Shown here in pieces: positions 27,901 through 37,105 of a stretch of DNA of 43,542 bases. The DNA is taken from the IMG/VR virus record IMGVR_UViG_3300011013_002353, positions 1 to 43,542 of that record; one strand, written 5' to 3'. The position numbers were made by a program, and so were the translations under genes. This stretch comes from a virus. Within the stretch, counting starts at the first letter, position 1, and each line of letters begins with the position of its first letter. The notes beneath the pieces are model-generated. The model had not been told where the DNA came from and made no database searches. It saw only the letters and a list, made by a program, of their open reading frames with translations.

Positions 27901-30900
27901 AGTATTAGTTATGTGCCTATTGCAGATATTATAAAAAGTAAGGTAGAGGATGATGATAGTTTGAAGAGAGAGAACATACATTATGATACTAGACTTGCTG
28001 CAAAGTTGAGCGAAATATCTTCGGTGGTAAGTAATTTTAGAGCTTCTTTTCATGGTGTTACGGCTGATGCGGATATCCATAATTCCTTTGCAGATGTAAA
28101 TTCCATTGCTAAAGGTGAGGCAGGTAATGTATCTAATGTATTAGTAAGAACAGTTGATGCTTTAGTACATTTATTTGCAGAGAAGAAGATAGTTTATAAA
28201 AAGTCTAGGGACATGGATAAACTTTTGGAAGAATTAAAAGAGGAACTACGCAAGGGCCCAGTTACTATAGTAAAGGCTAATGGCAAGGATATGAAAGTTG
28301 AAATACCATCTGCTCTGATTGATGCTCTAACTACAAAGACAATTAAGGATCTAGCAAATAGACTAAGAAAAGTTAGGGATTTTGAAACTCAATATAGAGA
28401 TGGTCTTGTGATTATGGAAACTGAGTTGGCAAAGGGATTGCATTTTGTGGCAAACAAACTTGGCTTGCGTATTTCATCTAAGCTTGGTGTAGATAGTGAA
28501 TCTATCCCGTTTACTAACTCTGAAACCATGTCGGCGTATGACAAAGTTTATGAGCATTTGAGATTTATATGGGACGCTCTTCCTACGAGCACTAAAAAAG
28601 CTATTGCTCGTGATGGATTAGGACAATCGGAACTATCTGAGGCTATGTCAGATGTGACAAATGATGATTATGCTATGAGGGATTGGATTGACTTGATGCT
28701 TAGTAGGGAAGCCCGAGGCGGATTAGATGTTGTTAAGAGTCTTTCATCTTCGTGGTCGTCTATGGCGGAAAAAGTTTCAAAGGCAATGCACTTATATTCT
28801 ACGGAAAAGATTTCTAAATCTAAAGCTGGGGAGTTGATAGATAATCCTGAATCAATTTCGCACTTAGATATAGCTCATGGTAGTCTTAGTATAATTAATG
28901 GTCTAAATCAATATGAGCGTAGGCGTGTAATAACTCCCGCTTTGATAAGTTCATCTGTTCTAGGTATTATGCGTTCTGTGGTTGATGAGGCTAGAAAGTT
29001 ATGGAAGGAGATAGAGAAAAAAGAGAATGACCTAAGGGATAAAGTGCCAAGTCTAGCAGAGTCTATTATAGATAGTCTCAGACATGCTAAATACCCCTAT
29101 GAATTGCCAGAAGATATAAAGAATAAAATTAATTCTATACCAGATAATAAAACTAGAATATACGTCTCTAATGCGTTATCGCTTTTTAGCGGTGAAATTG
29201 ATTATAGTGGGATATGGAATGGCCCTTCTTTAAGAGAAATAAAAACCACGCTTCATGACGACGATGGTTTTATCAAGACATTAGACTTGTTACTAGAAAA
29301 ATATCCGGATGATGTAAACTATATTAAGTCCAAATTAAGGGAGAAATTCGGTGATGATTGGAATACAGAACTAGATAATGCTGCTGCTAGAATGTCTGTC
29401 AAGGTGCCGGAGTCTTCTAAAATATTTACTGTTGTCGGTGCTCACTTTAGTCCTGAATTTATTAGTATTAGCAACAAGGACGTGGTTGATAATAATGTTT
29501 TTGGTATTAGAAATAAAGTAGCGAGTGCGCATACTGCTCTTTGGGATTTAAGGGCCAGAATGAACAAAGAACTCAAGAATAATGAGTTCGATGAGAAGAC
29601 TATTAGAGATATAAACAAGTTTTATAGTACAGAGTTGAATCGTAGGTTAGAGGACGCGGCGAGGTCTCTCTCGTCTAAGAATATGAAAATCGATGCAGAT
29701 GCTCTTATAAAGAGCATTGAAAACAAACAGAATTTTGCTAAGGTCTTGGAAGATGATGTTGACAATAGAGTATTAGGCAGTGGGTATTTGAGGGGGCTTT
29801 TTGAGGAAGTTATAGCTCCAGCGGCGGCTATAGCTATGAAAGGCAAAGAAACAAGGAGCAATAAACTTATCTGGTCGGTTTTAAATACAATTAAAGATAA
29901 TGTTGATGTGGCCTTTGAGAAGATAGATAATATGATTAACTCCGGGTTGTCGGATGCAGTCGGTCTGGGTAAATTTAAAAGATATATTGATTCGGTAAAA
30001 AAAGAGCTTTCGTCTCCGAAGTTTGCTAATTGGGTTATAGATAATGTGACAAAACCAATAGGTGAAGAGGATTCAAAGACCACAAAAACTATATTCACTA
30101 ATAGTGAAGGTGTTTTGGGTACGAAAGATGAAAGATTGAGAGTTCTGTTTTCCAGATGGGTTTCGCGTGATAATGTTAAGATGATTTTTAATTCACTTAA
30201 GGATTTGAAATCGTCAGATGCGGAGGCTTATAAAAAAGAAACTGATGAAATGAGGGCAACAATCTATGCTGGTCTTTTATCCCGCTCTAAGGAACTAAGC
30301 AATGAACAGATTTCAAAACTTTATAATATTATTCTGAAGTTTATAAATGATGATTTAAAATCTCTTAATGAGGTTGAGAATCTTAACGGTTCTATTGACG
30401 CTCCGCCAATAGGTATTGAAGTTGTTATTTCAGACGCCCGGCCAGGGGTAGCTAAGAAAGTTTTGTCAGCAGAGGAGGCTATGAGTAAGCGTCATATTAG
30501 ATATGCTGATGGCGGAACTGTTATGAGCACTGAAAATTATAACAGATTTCTTGAAATGCGTGGAACACTGGTTGCTAGATATCGGGCTTCTACAGGAGTA
30601 TATTGTGCTATTAAAGGCGGGCCGGACGGGAATTATACAGTTTCAGGTATTCCAGACGAGATGGTGTTTATGTCTTCATCTGTTTCTAAAGTTAATCCTC
30701 TCGTTATTGTAGATATGGAAAGAATTGTAAATTTCTATAATAGCCATTCTGATGCAGATCCTATATCTGTAAAGGATCTTACTGTGCAATGGCTTAATGC
30801 GAATATGTCTGAGTTTAATAAAATGATGTCTGGTGTGTCTGAGTCTGAGCGTGAAGATATACGAAAAATATTTGATAGATTACTTTCTCCTCATCAAATA

Positions 30901-33900
30901 AATAATGAGAATAGAGCAACCATATACGATCTAATTGACAATGGTCAGGTCACTCCAAAAATGCTTTCTGGTGCTCTTTATAATTATCTTAAAGAGGTTG
31001 GGTTACCGAATGAACAGGTTATTAAGCTGGTCAAGCGTGCTGCGAAAAGGGATTATGGTGCCTATAAGATCACCCAGGCTGGTCGTAAGGCTGTGGTATA
31101 TGATAGGGAAAGTAAGAGTTATAAGTCTATTCCTGAGAATGAAATGTCAAAAGGAGCATGGCATAGGGGATGTGTTGTTAAAGTAAATGATGACATAGAT
31201 AGAAAGTGGATGCGGGCAGAGTTGGAATCTAATATAGATAATATTACATATAATCAAGAAGAGATTATTAGTGATCTTGCATCTGAAGAAGTAAAGAGAT
31301 ATAATGCTCAGGTCTTAAAGAGTATAAATGATGGGACTTCTATAGTTTCACAAGTTAATGATGGTTGCAGAGAATGGCTCATGGTAATTTATAAATCTTT
31401 GAATTCTAAAAAAGACGAACTTTCCTTGGCCATGGCTAATTATATGAAACGTACATGTTTAGATGTAATCGATTTTCATCCTGTTAGAATTACTGGTTCG
31501 GGAACAAGGGGCTTCTTATTGTTTTCTGGTGATGGTATTCCATTTGTCGGAGATGATAGCAAGACAAGGTTGTTTTCTATGGAAGACCTTTGGAGTCTTT
31601 TTGGCGCCGCTAAAGAGCGCAAAGTTGGTAAGAGTGCGTTAGTACGCAGAGTTATTAACCAGGATAATTTAAATAAACTCCTAGATAGTATGAAGGCCGG
31701 TGCGGTAAGGCTAGGGGCGCCATATTATTTCGGTTCTGATATTTATAAATATACGGAACAAAATACTAATGGTATAATCAGGGAGTACAGGTTTAGTATC
31801 GACAATAAATCTGGAGATGTCAAACTCCATCCGGTTATAGTGGCATCCGGCGTAGCGACTAGCGGTTCAAATACTACGCTTACAGATATCAACACTATAG
31901 AATCCTCATCGTCTAAAAGAGGTAAGAAACGTAGAATAAAACCATTTGATAGGTTTAGGAATGTTAATGGTTTAAAGTTAGAAGTGATTAGGGATGGAGA
32001 AACTATATTTCGTACATTTGTAACTAGTCTAGCGGGCGATACGGTGGTATTTGCCCAACAGTATGATTCTGAAGCAAACCCAATTGAAATTAAAAGTGGA
32101 GATAAATATCGTTTGACTTATCCATTTAGCATAGAGAGATCGTCTTATGTCCCGTTGGCGTCTTCTGAAACAGGAGCGGGTAAATATAGAGTTTCCGTTA
32201 GCGCAGGAGATTTGATGGCGATGGTGAAATCGTTGAGTGAGGAGGGGATGCTTAGTAGAAAAGAGCTTCTGAGGAAATACTATAGTGCCGTACAAAGAGT
32301 GATAGGTTCAATTTCCCATTCAAAGTTTTTCGGTGGACTTAGAAAACGTATGAAACAGATGAAAAGGGAAGAAAAAAATCGCATGGAGCGTCGTGAGATT
32401 AGTAAAAGAATAGGCGATTATTTATTTTCTTTAGGTGAAATGTTCAAAGATGAGTATAGCATTGTTGACAATACGAGTAGAGTATTGACAGACAAACTGT
32501 TTACAGAAAGAGGTAGTAATATATTGGCTAGGCTTGTGATTAAGAGAGAGGGTACGGAAGCCGGATTTGGTGAAGTATTATATGACTTGTATCGTAAACA
32601 GATAATAGGCGAGAACGTGACGGCTGCATTTTTGTCTAGCTACACAGGCGAGAATTTTGAACGGATGATTGACGACTATAACAGACTTGAGCTTCGCTCT
32701 AATATAGTTGCGTCGAGTACTAGTAAAGATAAATTTAGACATGATAATATGGTTAAGGAGTGGACTAAGATTTTCCGTGATAGATTAAAAGTTGCGGATA
32801 TTGAGTCTATTAAGTCTAGGATTGCGCGTGAGAAGGCTGAGAGAGACAAACTAAATAAAGTTATTTCTCAAATGGAGTCTTTAAAAAAGAAAAAAGCGTC
32901 CTTAGGCAAAGAAAAGACAGATATGCCAGTGTCTTCGTTTAATATATCTCTTGTTAATGCTAGGGCTTTGGTACACCAGCATGAAGAAGAGATTGATAGA
33001 TGGAATAGATATTTGGAGTGGGCTAGAAACTACTCCAAGGCCATTAGAGAAAAGAATAATAATCCCAAGCTATTAGAAGAAATTGAATCAAAAATGGAGT
33101 CGATTGCTCTATCATTTGCGCCGCTAACGTCTAAAGATGTGCTTAGGATGGTCAAGAATCGTAACAGACTTGGAGAAGAAATGCACCCTGAGCGTATTAT
33201 CAGTAAGGACGAATTCAAGTCTGCTGCAAAAGCAAGGATTTATTATAATGCTGTGAAGAATTTAGCAATGAAAGATTTTTCATCTCTTATGAATATGCCT
33301 TTTATACCTGTTCCTGGTAATAATGCGTTGAGAAAGAAACAACGTGGTGTTACTGTGGCTTCTGATAATATGAAAGAAATAATAAGCGAGACACGATCTA
33401 AAGCAAATATCCATTCTAAGATTTATGATTATTATTCTTTAGGGACTCTTTGGGTTATGATGATGAGAAATAAAAATGGAGATATTTCTGCCAAAGATAG
33501 TGCGCGCGCTAAAGAATTATATAAAGAGTTTTTGATGGAAGAGGCAAGAGGAATAGCAGATTGGTATAATTCGGTGTTTGGTAAAAAATTAAAAGTGCAT
33601 GGAATTAGTAAGGCGTCGGCAAAGAAAATATCAACGGTGAGTTCTACTGGGCCACTAGAGGTTAATGATAAAGTATTAAGTCGGAATGCAGATAGAATTG
33701 TGAAGGCGATTGTGTCTGGTGAGCCGATCGGTGATATTACTTTTGTGCTAGGCCATAGTGCTGTTAATTATTTATTTCCATTGCAAAATAAGATGCTTCT
33801 GAAAGAGTTGCTTAGAGACGACGCAGTTTCTTGTGCAGATATAAAAATAGATGAAAATACTATGAAGTCTATGGGAGTGACTGCCGACTATATGGAATCA

Positions 33901-35022
33901 GCAAAACAGTATATTAATCGTAGTCTATACTACGAATTGTTTTTAAAACATGACCTAGCGGATAGAAACTTGATAGGGACTGCACAAATAATATCAAAGA
34001 CTGGCCCAGGAGAACTTTATAGGACGATGTTTAATGGTCGTTTCGGTGAGGAGAATTTATCTGATGAATTAGAGATTGATCTAGCAGACCCATTGTTTTG
34101 GCCAGACAGCGGTAATAAGACGGAAGGAAATAATGGTCCATTTACTGAGGCTGGGATTGATAGATTCTCGAAGCTATTATTTGCCAGGGATTTCAATAAA
34201 GTAAGGCCATTAAGGCTATGGGGAGTAGACATGGAACCTTTAATAATTGGCACTTTTGATGTTGAGCCGACAATCGAGGTTAGGGAGTCTGATATGATTC
34301 CGGTAACCACTTTTGATACTAATACTACCACTGGGTATATTTCTGATGATATGCAGCAGGCTCAGGGTACTCTACCTTGGGATTGGGAAGAAAATAGCTC
34401 TGTTGGGCCTAGTGTAGTAGAACCAGGAGTAAGGGCAGCGACGCTAAAGTTGACTAGAAAAATTACAGCAGAAGAGATTAGGAAACAAGAGCTTATATTA
34501 AAACTGGCTTTGTTTGAGGGGGCGCATTTTGGTTCTCGGCTTTTTAGGGGATCAGATAGCAAAATGTCTAAGATTAAGAAGGAGTGGATAGATATTATAA
34601 ATAATCTAGGAGAATTAGATGATATGGACCCAAAAGTACGAGACTCTTTAGGCAAAACGTTATTTGATGATTTTGTTGCCTTTATATTTTCTGAAGCTAA
34701 TATACATAAAACTATGGATGACCTGCGTGCATTATTGAATAATCTTAATCAGATTGAGACTACCAGAGAAGTGTTCTCAGATATAGATATCCCTTCTGGG
34801 TTTATAAATAGGGTATTGGGGTATGATTCTCCATTATTAGATAAAATGAAAGAGATTATAGAGTTATATCACGATGATAGCTTTAGAAATTATATGAGAC
34901 ATATAGTTGATGAGGCGTTTACTTCAGATTTAGCAACACCTATGGACTCCAATTATGAGAATAATGAGGGTGAAGAAAGCCCAGCGGGCTCCATATTATC
35001 TAGGAACTTAGCAGGTATGTAG
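21973..35022 (+). CDS. Giant protein of about 4349 residues, unknown function
   Basis: One uninterrupted frame of about 13 kb, roughly 490 kDa. I recognise no family. It seems to be an array of helical domains alternating with small beta-rich modules (for example DNVKYAVLDKDGEFVTV, GSVVALEKPYNGNSFFIY, YCAIKGGPDGNYTVSG, GLKLEVIRDGETIF). Clear coiled coils lie near residues 1130-1198 (ARLAELEGRLKEKERDLENN) and 3605-3650 (ESIKSRIAREKAERDKLNK). The C-terminal 300 residues are acidic. No signal peptide or membrane helix is evident. A GTG at 21961 is in frame, but ATG 21973 with GAGGA 5 nt upstream is a better start (MRLYKFADDYNN). Location just before terminase suggests a virion or ejected protein; a polyvalent injected protein or an inner-body component are both possible. 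Confidence 0.75.
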   Translation: MRLYKFADDYNNRGKAFSNIEKQTAISNFWEESKEKRESNPRDIGFGDNFFGEGGALSTGDVSKPPVASGYDVCYIMQSSGRFKYIDKSSGAMVLVHHGNRAALYLSESAIPSDDKGLYEKNSESVRRSISYILMKQLVSGFISPAIESMPSDIPEEEGAVPSAEEIVNDMSHTDEFNRVVSITSEITGPSIKPEVKETINGLFNTLLSDARLLRIVKYNPGFKKTYYDRWVTPGGYDFSSLVFGIASAVFSYNIKAVRATSATVAIPSMSEHEVPGVIREKINGFTNIESYDILVILNGITSELYNDVLFGTTQLGGDNVKYAVLDKDGEFVTVSNITNATIIAPREAPEKYVERGKYYLVFAAVNAGPSISHYMGSGIKPYILQVRNAQDVYSDFRLMPLSDKENNLGRYPFVLFDSGMKAVQLDSDVIDSVYKSYYSFEEARNAVISDDYAGQDVIFNDKEKMAYTGSGALHVVTKIKSPWKQNRDGKLKIISTTTEGGIRGISVLPRMIKGPDEDGNYVLSTFKTGRASSDILLTSERIDMDITVAKIVSVLGFGYVPLETGVGALKSEVLYGNIVEMQEYLIKNDDNSGVYLEELSGTFMAVLPYVEESFYIEIPKEFKKLVDTASNPYFSLTSALVDSGILNRQDTDRFNSLINSSLDNESGSGILAALNIIDKNSLSDKINPMKDLRNVFNSVEPPELASMNEEERDKYLVKEFKNSYFANYADGSSHRMLEYIEKASMISMDDFGFYVSQPVQFGQFNTKRLSGDLFAANMIEKSYDDYGAIYSFNIYSFERSGGHPLKIDTVRTRLAPGSDPQRFYAIGSLEEQAISDMPEYNISGKSPVVTRHRPETSKFNLGKYFDVYVFANNPLMMLLVRKLVDKYAYLFGIEKGGYSELLDNAYRNCYRVIYDVSKRVAGKNNVPRLAARIVEALLSMDASEKTGVILNIDGKRVELSLESIIPPIFGIADEDGEAVYADYASISDDPRYKDLLKASSKALASIAGHQLDVVEKEEKHEADIGFVETPNYIYENGEYIKGIKGTYISLNGVGGDVYGPMSPFKINTGEGIRYYLIDSLNAIRCSSKVLGIDSKDSYAGIISPDDIWMLKSTSIKQAIIAGSQGNTDVFAKLEEDEARLAELEGRLKEKERDLENNIGVSLEEYSSIDQEIQDIKNKIQSLSNNIKNDKRTVETIKIHNNGMTTLAYKHTSGGNNLFLFLKRPDSAGFPDDISKVKNEDNVEWWEDRLGNRINITTASRLDSVTSTWSDTFTEKAVNYNPSVESSVISVYNDIKDRSEGQTKYLPNNMYLLILSKAEPGMVITDDMLRGIAEALFLEDREGTLKRVIHDYLLNLKKNNNRNYKKIVYSAMKTAYSDEWSVESVADVICKFVYDNADILGSIIKFRENDDLLEVDFKQPSNSYMKFTTGTARSICKLFANLNPQYIIGDGMLPFLRALVKAAISHGLDVILNNRTLRDRLLYKFNGLYDFSSGDNEKFIVDMTELFMAVWLNMRIRKPELRKVYVGVREKDSVAYMTSAYKKANRFGIFDGDPLNVADSLFASEHIDEIAQAFLMDLVSSPVVANYVKRRQEDFANYAASSVVTADSIDSSMNDSIIKSTILGALGSFAYSIVDMFDREFSIIKDEYHNVLAEEYMDDLIDERRRVLNAINSGEPISETPVKDKVIGAREANITKAFHRAFERYKTKFDGFYSQSGNSESIAAVSGIGTVWASDADSAFIMNLLQCLFRDQNFAFLLASTNKNPQGMSSVIKILKSVLKNHPKYSKVVDQFSDSDLFQYARAIYVHMLSDSVLHEPGKSYLSPSYGGESLRGYMKDLIDEGEFESLAGLDSDSLYVVRRKDKKRIRMNVMSVGISGQIQSYKDMKTLLVSLPEPEIGSVVALEKPYNGNSFFIYSGLSESSGKDTIVPVWDPVKIINGRAVFDTGLFNDIDIGFGGKTWDGEFKHVLGIMDPYYNSISYVPIADIIKSKVEDDDSLKRENIHYDTRLAAKLSEISSVVSNFRASFHGVTADADIHNSFADVNSIAKGEAGNVSNVLVRTVDALVHLFAEKKIVYKKSRDMDKLLEELKEELRKGPVTIVKANGKDMKVEIPSALIDALTTKTIKDLANRLRKVRDFETQYRDGLVIMETELAKGLHFVANKLGLRISSKLGVDSESIPFTNSETMSAYDKVYEHLRFIWDALPTSTKKAIARDGLGQSELSEAMSDVTNDDYAMRDWIDLMLSREARGGLDVVKSLSSSWSSMAEKVSKAMHLYSTEKISKSKAGELIDNPESISHLDIAHGSLSIINGLNQYERRRVITPALISSSVLGIMRSVVDEARKLWKEIEKKENDLRDKVPSLAESIIDSLRHAKYPYELPEDIKNKINSIPDNKTRIYVSNALSLFSGEIDYSGIWNGPSLREIKTTLHDDDGFIKTLDLLLEKYPDDVNYIKSKLREKFGDDWNTELDNAAARMSVKVPESSKIFTVVGAHFSPEFISISNKDVVDNNVFGIRNKVASAHTALWDLRARMNKELKNNEFDEKTIRDINKFYSTELNRRLEDAARSLSSKNMKIDADALIKSIENKQNFAKVLEDDVDNRVLGSGYLRGLFEEVIAPAAAIAMKGKETRSNKLIWSVLNTIKDNVDVAFEKIDNMINSGLSDAVGLGKFKRYIDSVKKELSSPKFANWVIDNVTKPIGEEDSKTTKTIFTNSEGVLGTKDERLRVLFSRWVSRDNVKMIFNSLKDLKSSDAEAYKKETDEMRATIYAGLLSRSKELSNEQISKLYNIILKFINDDLKSLNEVENLNGSIDAPPIGIEVVISDARPGVAKKVLSAEEAMSKRHIRYADGGTVMSTENYNRFLEMRGTLVARYRASTGVYCAIKGGPDGNYTVSGIPDEMVFMSSSVSKVNPLVIVDMERIVNFYNSHSDADPISVKDLTVQWLNANMSEFNKMMSGVSESEREDIRKIFDRLLSPHQINNENRATIYDLIDNGQVTPKMLSGALYNYLKEVGLPNEQVIKLVKRAAKRDYGAYKITQAGRKAVVYDRESKSYKSIPENEMSKGAWHRGCVVKVNDDIDRKWMRAELESNIDNITYNQEEIISDLASEEVKRYNAQVLKSINDGTSIVSQVNDGCREWLMVIYKSLNSKKDELSLAMANYMKRTCLDVIDFHPVRITGSGTRGFLLFSGDGIPFVGDDSKTRLFSMEDLWSLFGAAKERKVGKSALVRRVINQDNLNKLLDSMKAGAVRLGAPYYFGSDIYKYTEQNTNGIIREYRFSIDNKSGDVKLHPVIVASGVATSGSNTTLTDINTIESSSSKRGKKRRIKPFDRFRNVNGLKLEVIRDGETIFRTFVTSLAGDTVVFAQQYDSEANPIEIKSGDKYRLTYPFSIERSSYVPLASSETGAGKYRVSVSAGDLMAMVKSLSEEGMLSRKELLRKYYSAVQRVIGSISHSKFFGGLRKRMKQMKREEKNRMERREISKRIGDYLFSLGEMFKDEYSIVDNTSRVLTDKLFTERGSNILARLVIKREGTEAGFGEVLYDLYRKQIIGENVTAAFLSSYTGENFERMIDDYNRLELRSNIVASSTSKDKFRHDNMVKEWTKIFRDRLKVADIESIKSRIAREKAERDKLNKVISQMESLKKKKASLGKEKTDMPVSSFNISLVNARALVHQHEEEIDRWNRYLEWARNYSKAIREKNNNPKLLEEIESKMESIALSFAPLTSKDVLRMVKNRNRLGEEMHPERIISKDEFKSAAKARIYYNAVKNLAMKDFSSLMNMPFIPVPGNNALRKKQRGVTVASDNMKEIISETRSKANIHSKIYDYYSLGTLWVMMMRNKNGDISAKDSARAKELYKEFLMEEARGIADWYNSVFGKKLKVHGISKASAKKISTVSSTGPLEVNDKVLSRNADRIVKAIVSGEPIGDITFVLGHSAVNYLFPLQNKMLLKELLRDDAVSCADIKIDENTMKSMGVTADYMESAKQYINRSLYYELFLKHDLADRNLIGTAQIISKTGPGELYRTMFNGRFGEENLSDELEIDLADPLFWPDSGNKTEGNNGPFTEAGIDRFSKLLFARDFNKVRPLRLWGVDMEPLIIGTFDVEPTIEVRESDMIPVTTFDTNTTTGYISDDMQQAQGTLPWDWEENSSVGPSVVEPGVRAATLKLTRKITAEEIRKQELILKLALFEGAHFGSRLFRGSDSKMSKIKKEWIDIINNLGELDDMDPKVRDSLGKTLFDDFVAFIFSEANIHKTMDDLRALLNNLNQIETTREVFSDIDIPSGFINRVLGYDSPLLDKMKEIIELYHDDSFRNYMRHIVDEAFTSDLATPMDSNYENNEGEESPAGSILSRNLAGM

Positions 35023-35031
35023 AGGATAGTT

Positions 35032-37008
35032 GTGTCTAAAAAGGCAAGGCTTTGTAAAATTTGTAAAACATCTGTCTCTATACCGGGGTCTGATTTGTGT
35101 AAAGAGTGCGCTGAATTTACGCATGACAACGGGTCTAATATTAAATCAGTTAAGGTAGATCGTGGGCTTTTATCTGATATAGTAGACTCGTTTGTAGATA
35201 TTGACGTTGTTAAATGGTGTGAGAAGCATGTCCAATTACCAGATAGTGACAGGGCTTTCAAAATTAATGGTTGTGGAAGAGAATATTTAATAGAGCCTAT
35301 GACCTACATAACATCAGATGCTTTGCAAAGAGACGGATCTCCGGTGGTAATATTAAAGGGCAGACAGGTGGGTATGTCAGTTACCATTACTTCATTATAT
35401 TTATATCTGATGGCGTCTGGTTTGTATGATAGTCTTAGAGTTCTCCATGCTTTCCCCGGTTTATTGGCGACTAGTGACTTTCATAAGACTAAAGTAGAAC
35501 CAATGATTATGAAGTCAGAATATATAAGGAGAAGACGATATACAAGAGAGACAATGGGGTTCGATGAGTCATCTAAGCGTGTGTTTGCTAAACCTAAGTT
35601 GGTTGGAACGTGGACGGACCATTTGAAGGCGTTCCAGTCTAATAATATGCTTACTATTAATGCTACGGCTAAAGATGCGGGACGGCTTCGTGGTCAGACT
35701 TTTCATATTATATTATTTGATGAAGTCCAAGATATGACACGTAAGGCAATTGAAAATGTTGAAGAATCGTTGACTACCTCGCCTTATGGGCCTCCAGGGT
35801 TAGGTGTTAGAGTATATTTTGGTACTCCGTTTTTAGAAGGTAGTAACTTTCATAATCTATGGGAGAGCAGTGATCAGAGATATTATCATCCTAGATGTCA
35901 CACTTGTGGTAAAACCTATCAGTTTTATACGTATGGGAGCGATGATTGGGAAAAGATATGGATAGAGTCGTTTTTATTTAAATGCCCTCATTGTGGAGCC
36001 ATTGAAGACAAACGCGAAGCCATGAAGGACGGAGAATGGGTTCCCACTAAACCAGATGCCACAAAACGCGGTTATCATTTTAATCAACTTTATACGCCTA
36101 CTATTCCCAAGGAGGCTATCATGATGAAGAAAAATGATAAGCTTCCTCAGCAGTTTAAGAATGAAGTCTTGGGGGAATTTTACGGTGGCATTCTTAGTAG
36201 TGAGTCTTACAGGGAATTAGTTTTGTCTTGTACAGACGAGGACGAATCATACGTAGATTACATAGAACCTTATGTCCATCCAGTGGTAAGTATTGGAGTG
36301 GATTGGGGTGGTAAAGTAGAGGAACAGTCTCTAGATGGTTCTTGGACTGTTGCTCTTGTAATGACTGAAGAGGATGGTAAGTTTTATGTAAGGCATATGG
36401 AACGTATAGAGACTAAAAATCCTGAAGAGCAGATTAATAGAGTAAAGCAATTATTTTCAAAGTATTCCATAGTGCAGGGGGTCGGTGATATGGGATATGG
36501 ACAAGATAAAATTTGGTCACTCCAGAGTGAATACGGAAAAAGGTTTATGGGTTGTCATAGCGTTCCTTCTAAAAACATATATAATTATAATGAGAAAGCA
36601 ATTCCACCATTTATTAGTATTAATAAAGATATGGTAATAGATGAAGTATTATCGTTGTTTCGTAGCCATAGGATTGTTTTACCATATAAGAATGAGAAAG
36701 ATCAACTATTAACTGAAATACTTACCACAGAGATTTCAGCAATTATGCCGACAGAAAGGATTGTGGGTGGTGCTAGAATTAGGTCTTATATGCAACGAGG
36801 TTCACAGACTATTGATTCACTCATGGCTTTAATTTATGCTTATGTGGCTGTCAGATTCAGTATTTCTAATGGGTTTACTAATATGCAGTCACATGGTTAT
36901 AATAATAACCGTTCTATGCCGCTCCCAAGAAAATTTTATTCTGTAGATGAAGCGTCTCTTCTAAGGCTAAAGGATAGCTCTTCGAGAGCTCTAAGACGAA
37001 AGAGATAG
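35032..37008 (+). CDS. terL: Terminase large subunit, GpA family
   Basis: 658 residues: the DNA-packaging motor ATPase and genome-cutting nuclease. An N-terminal zinc-like segment (CKICKTS...LCKECAEF) is followed by the ATPase. Its phosphate loop KGRQVGMS (109-116) lacks the usual GK[ST] lysine but has a lysine at the first position, as in the deviant Walker A of lambda gpA. Walker B IILFDE is at 226-231. An inserted zinc finger (C289, C292, C318, C321) separates ATPase and nuclease, typical of the GpA group. Nuclease acidic residues are D424 (SIGVDWGG) and D486 (GVGDMGYG), with TIDSLMALIYAY as the last motif. The GTG start has AGAGGA 5 nt upstream. Confidence 0.9.
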   Translation: MSKKARLCKICKTSVSIPGSDLCKECAEFTHDNGSNIKSVKVDRGLLSDIVDSFVDIDVVKWCEKHVQLPDSDRAFKINGCGREYLIEPMTYITSDALQRDGSPVVILKGRQVGMSVTITSLYLYLMASGLYDSLRVLHAFPGLLATSDFHKTKVEPMIMKSEYIRRRRYTRETMGFDESSKRVFAKPKLVGTWTDHLKAFQSNNMLTINATAKDAGRLRGQTFHIILFDEVQDMTRKAIENVEESLTTSPYGPPGLGVRVYFGTPFLEGSNFHNLWESSDQRYYHPRCHTCGKTYQFYTYGSDDWEKIWIESFLFKCPHCGAIEDKREAMKDGEWVPTKPDATKRGYHFNQLYTPTIPKEAIMMKKNDKLPQQFKNEVLGEFYGGILSSESYRELVLSCTDEDESYVDYIEPYVHPVVSIGVDWGGKVEEQSLDGSWTVALVMTEEDGKFYVRHMERIETKNPEEQINRVKQLFSKYSIVQGVGDMGYGQDKIWSLQSEYGKRFMGCHSVPSKNIYNYNEKAIPPFISINKDMVIDEVLSLFRSHRIVLPYKNEKDQLLTEILTTEISAIMPTERIVGGARIRSYMQRGSQTIDSLMALIYAYVAVRFSISNGFTNMQSHGYNNNRSMPLPRKFYSVDEASLLRLKDSSSRALRRKR

Positions 37009-37044
37009 AATTCGGGGGTAATTTAGTAAGAATCAGGACTTTAG

Positions 37045-37100
37045 AAAGGAGGACGGTGCATTTCATGGTGTGGCAAACTGTTGTGATTACTTGCACCTAA
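37045..37100 (+). promoter_or_regulatory. Strong RBS and 11-14 codon leader ORF before portal
   Basis: AAAGGAGG at 37045-37052 is the strongest Shine-Dalgarno site seen here, but it is badly placed for the portal frame. It best serves a tiny frame beginning GTG 37056 or ATG 37065 (MVWQTVVITCT) that stops at TAA 37098-37100, 5 nt before portal ATG 37106. This resembles a leader peptide with coupled reinitiation. The alternative is portal initiation at GTG 37070, 17 nt from the site. Confidence 0.4.
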
Positions 37101-37105
37101 TTATT

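Noticed and set aside
34860-34900. HDDSF near the end of the giant protein as a T7-type RNA polymerase motif C
   Set aside because: The other motifs (DGxCxGxQ and Rx3Kx6YG) are not found upstream with suitable spacing; the match is likely chance.
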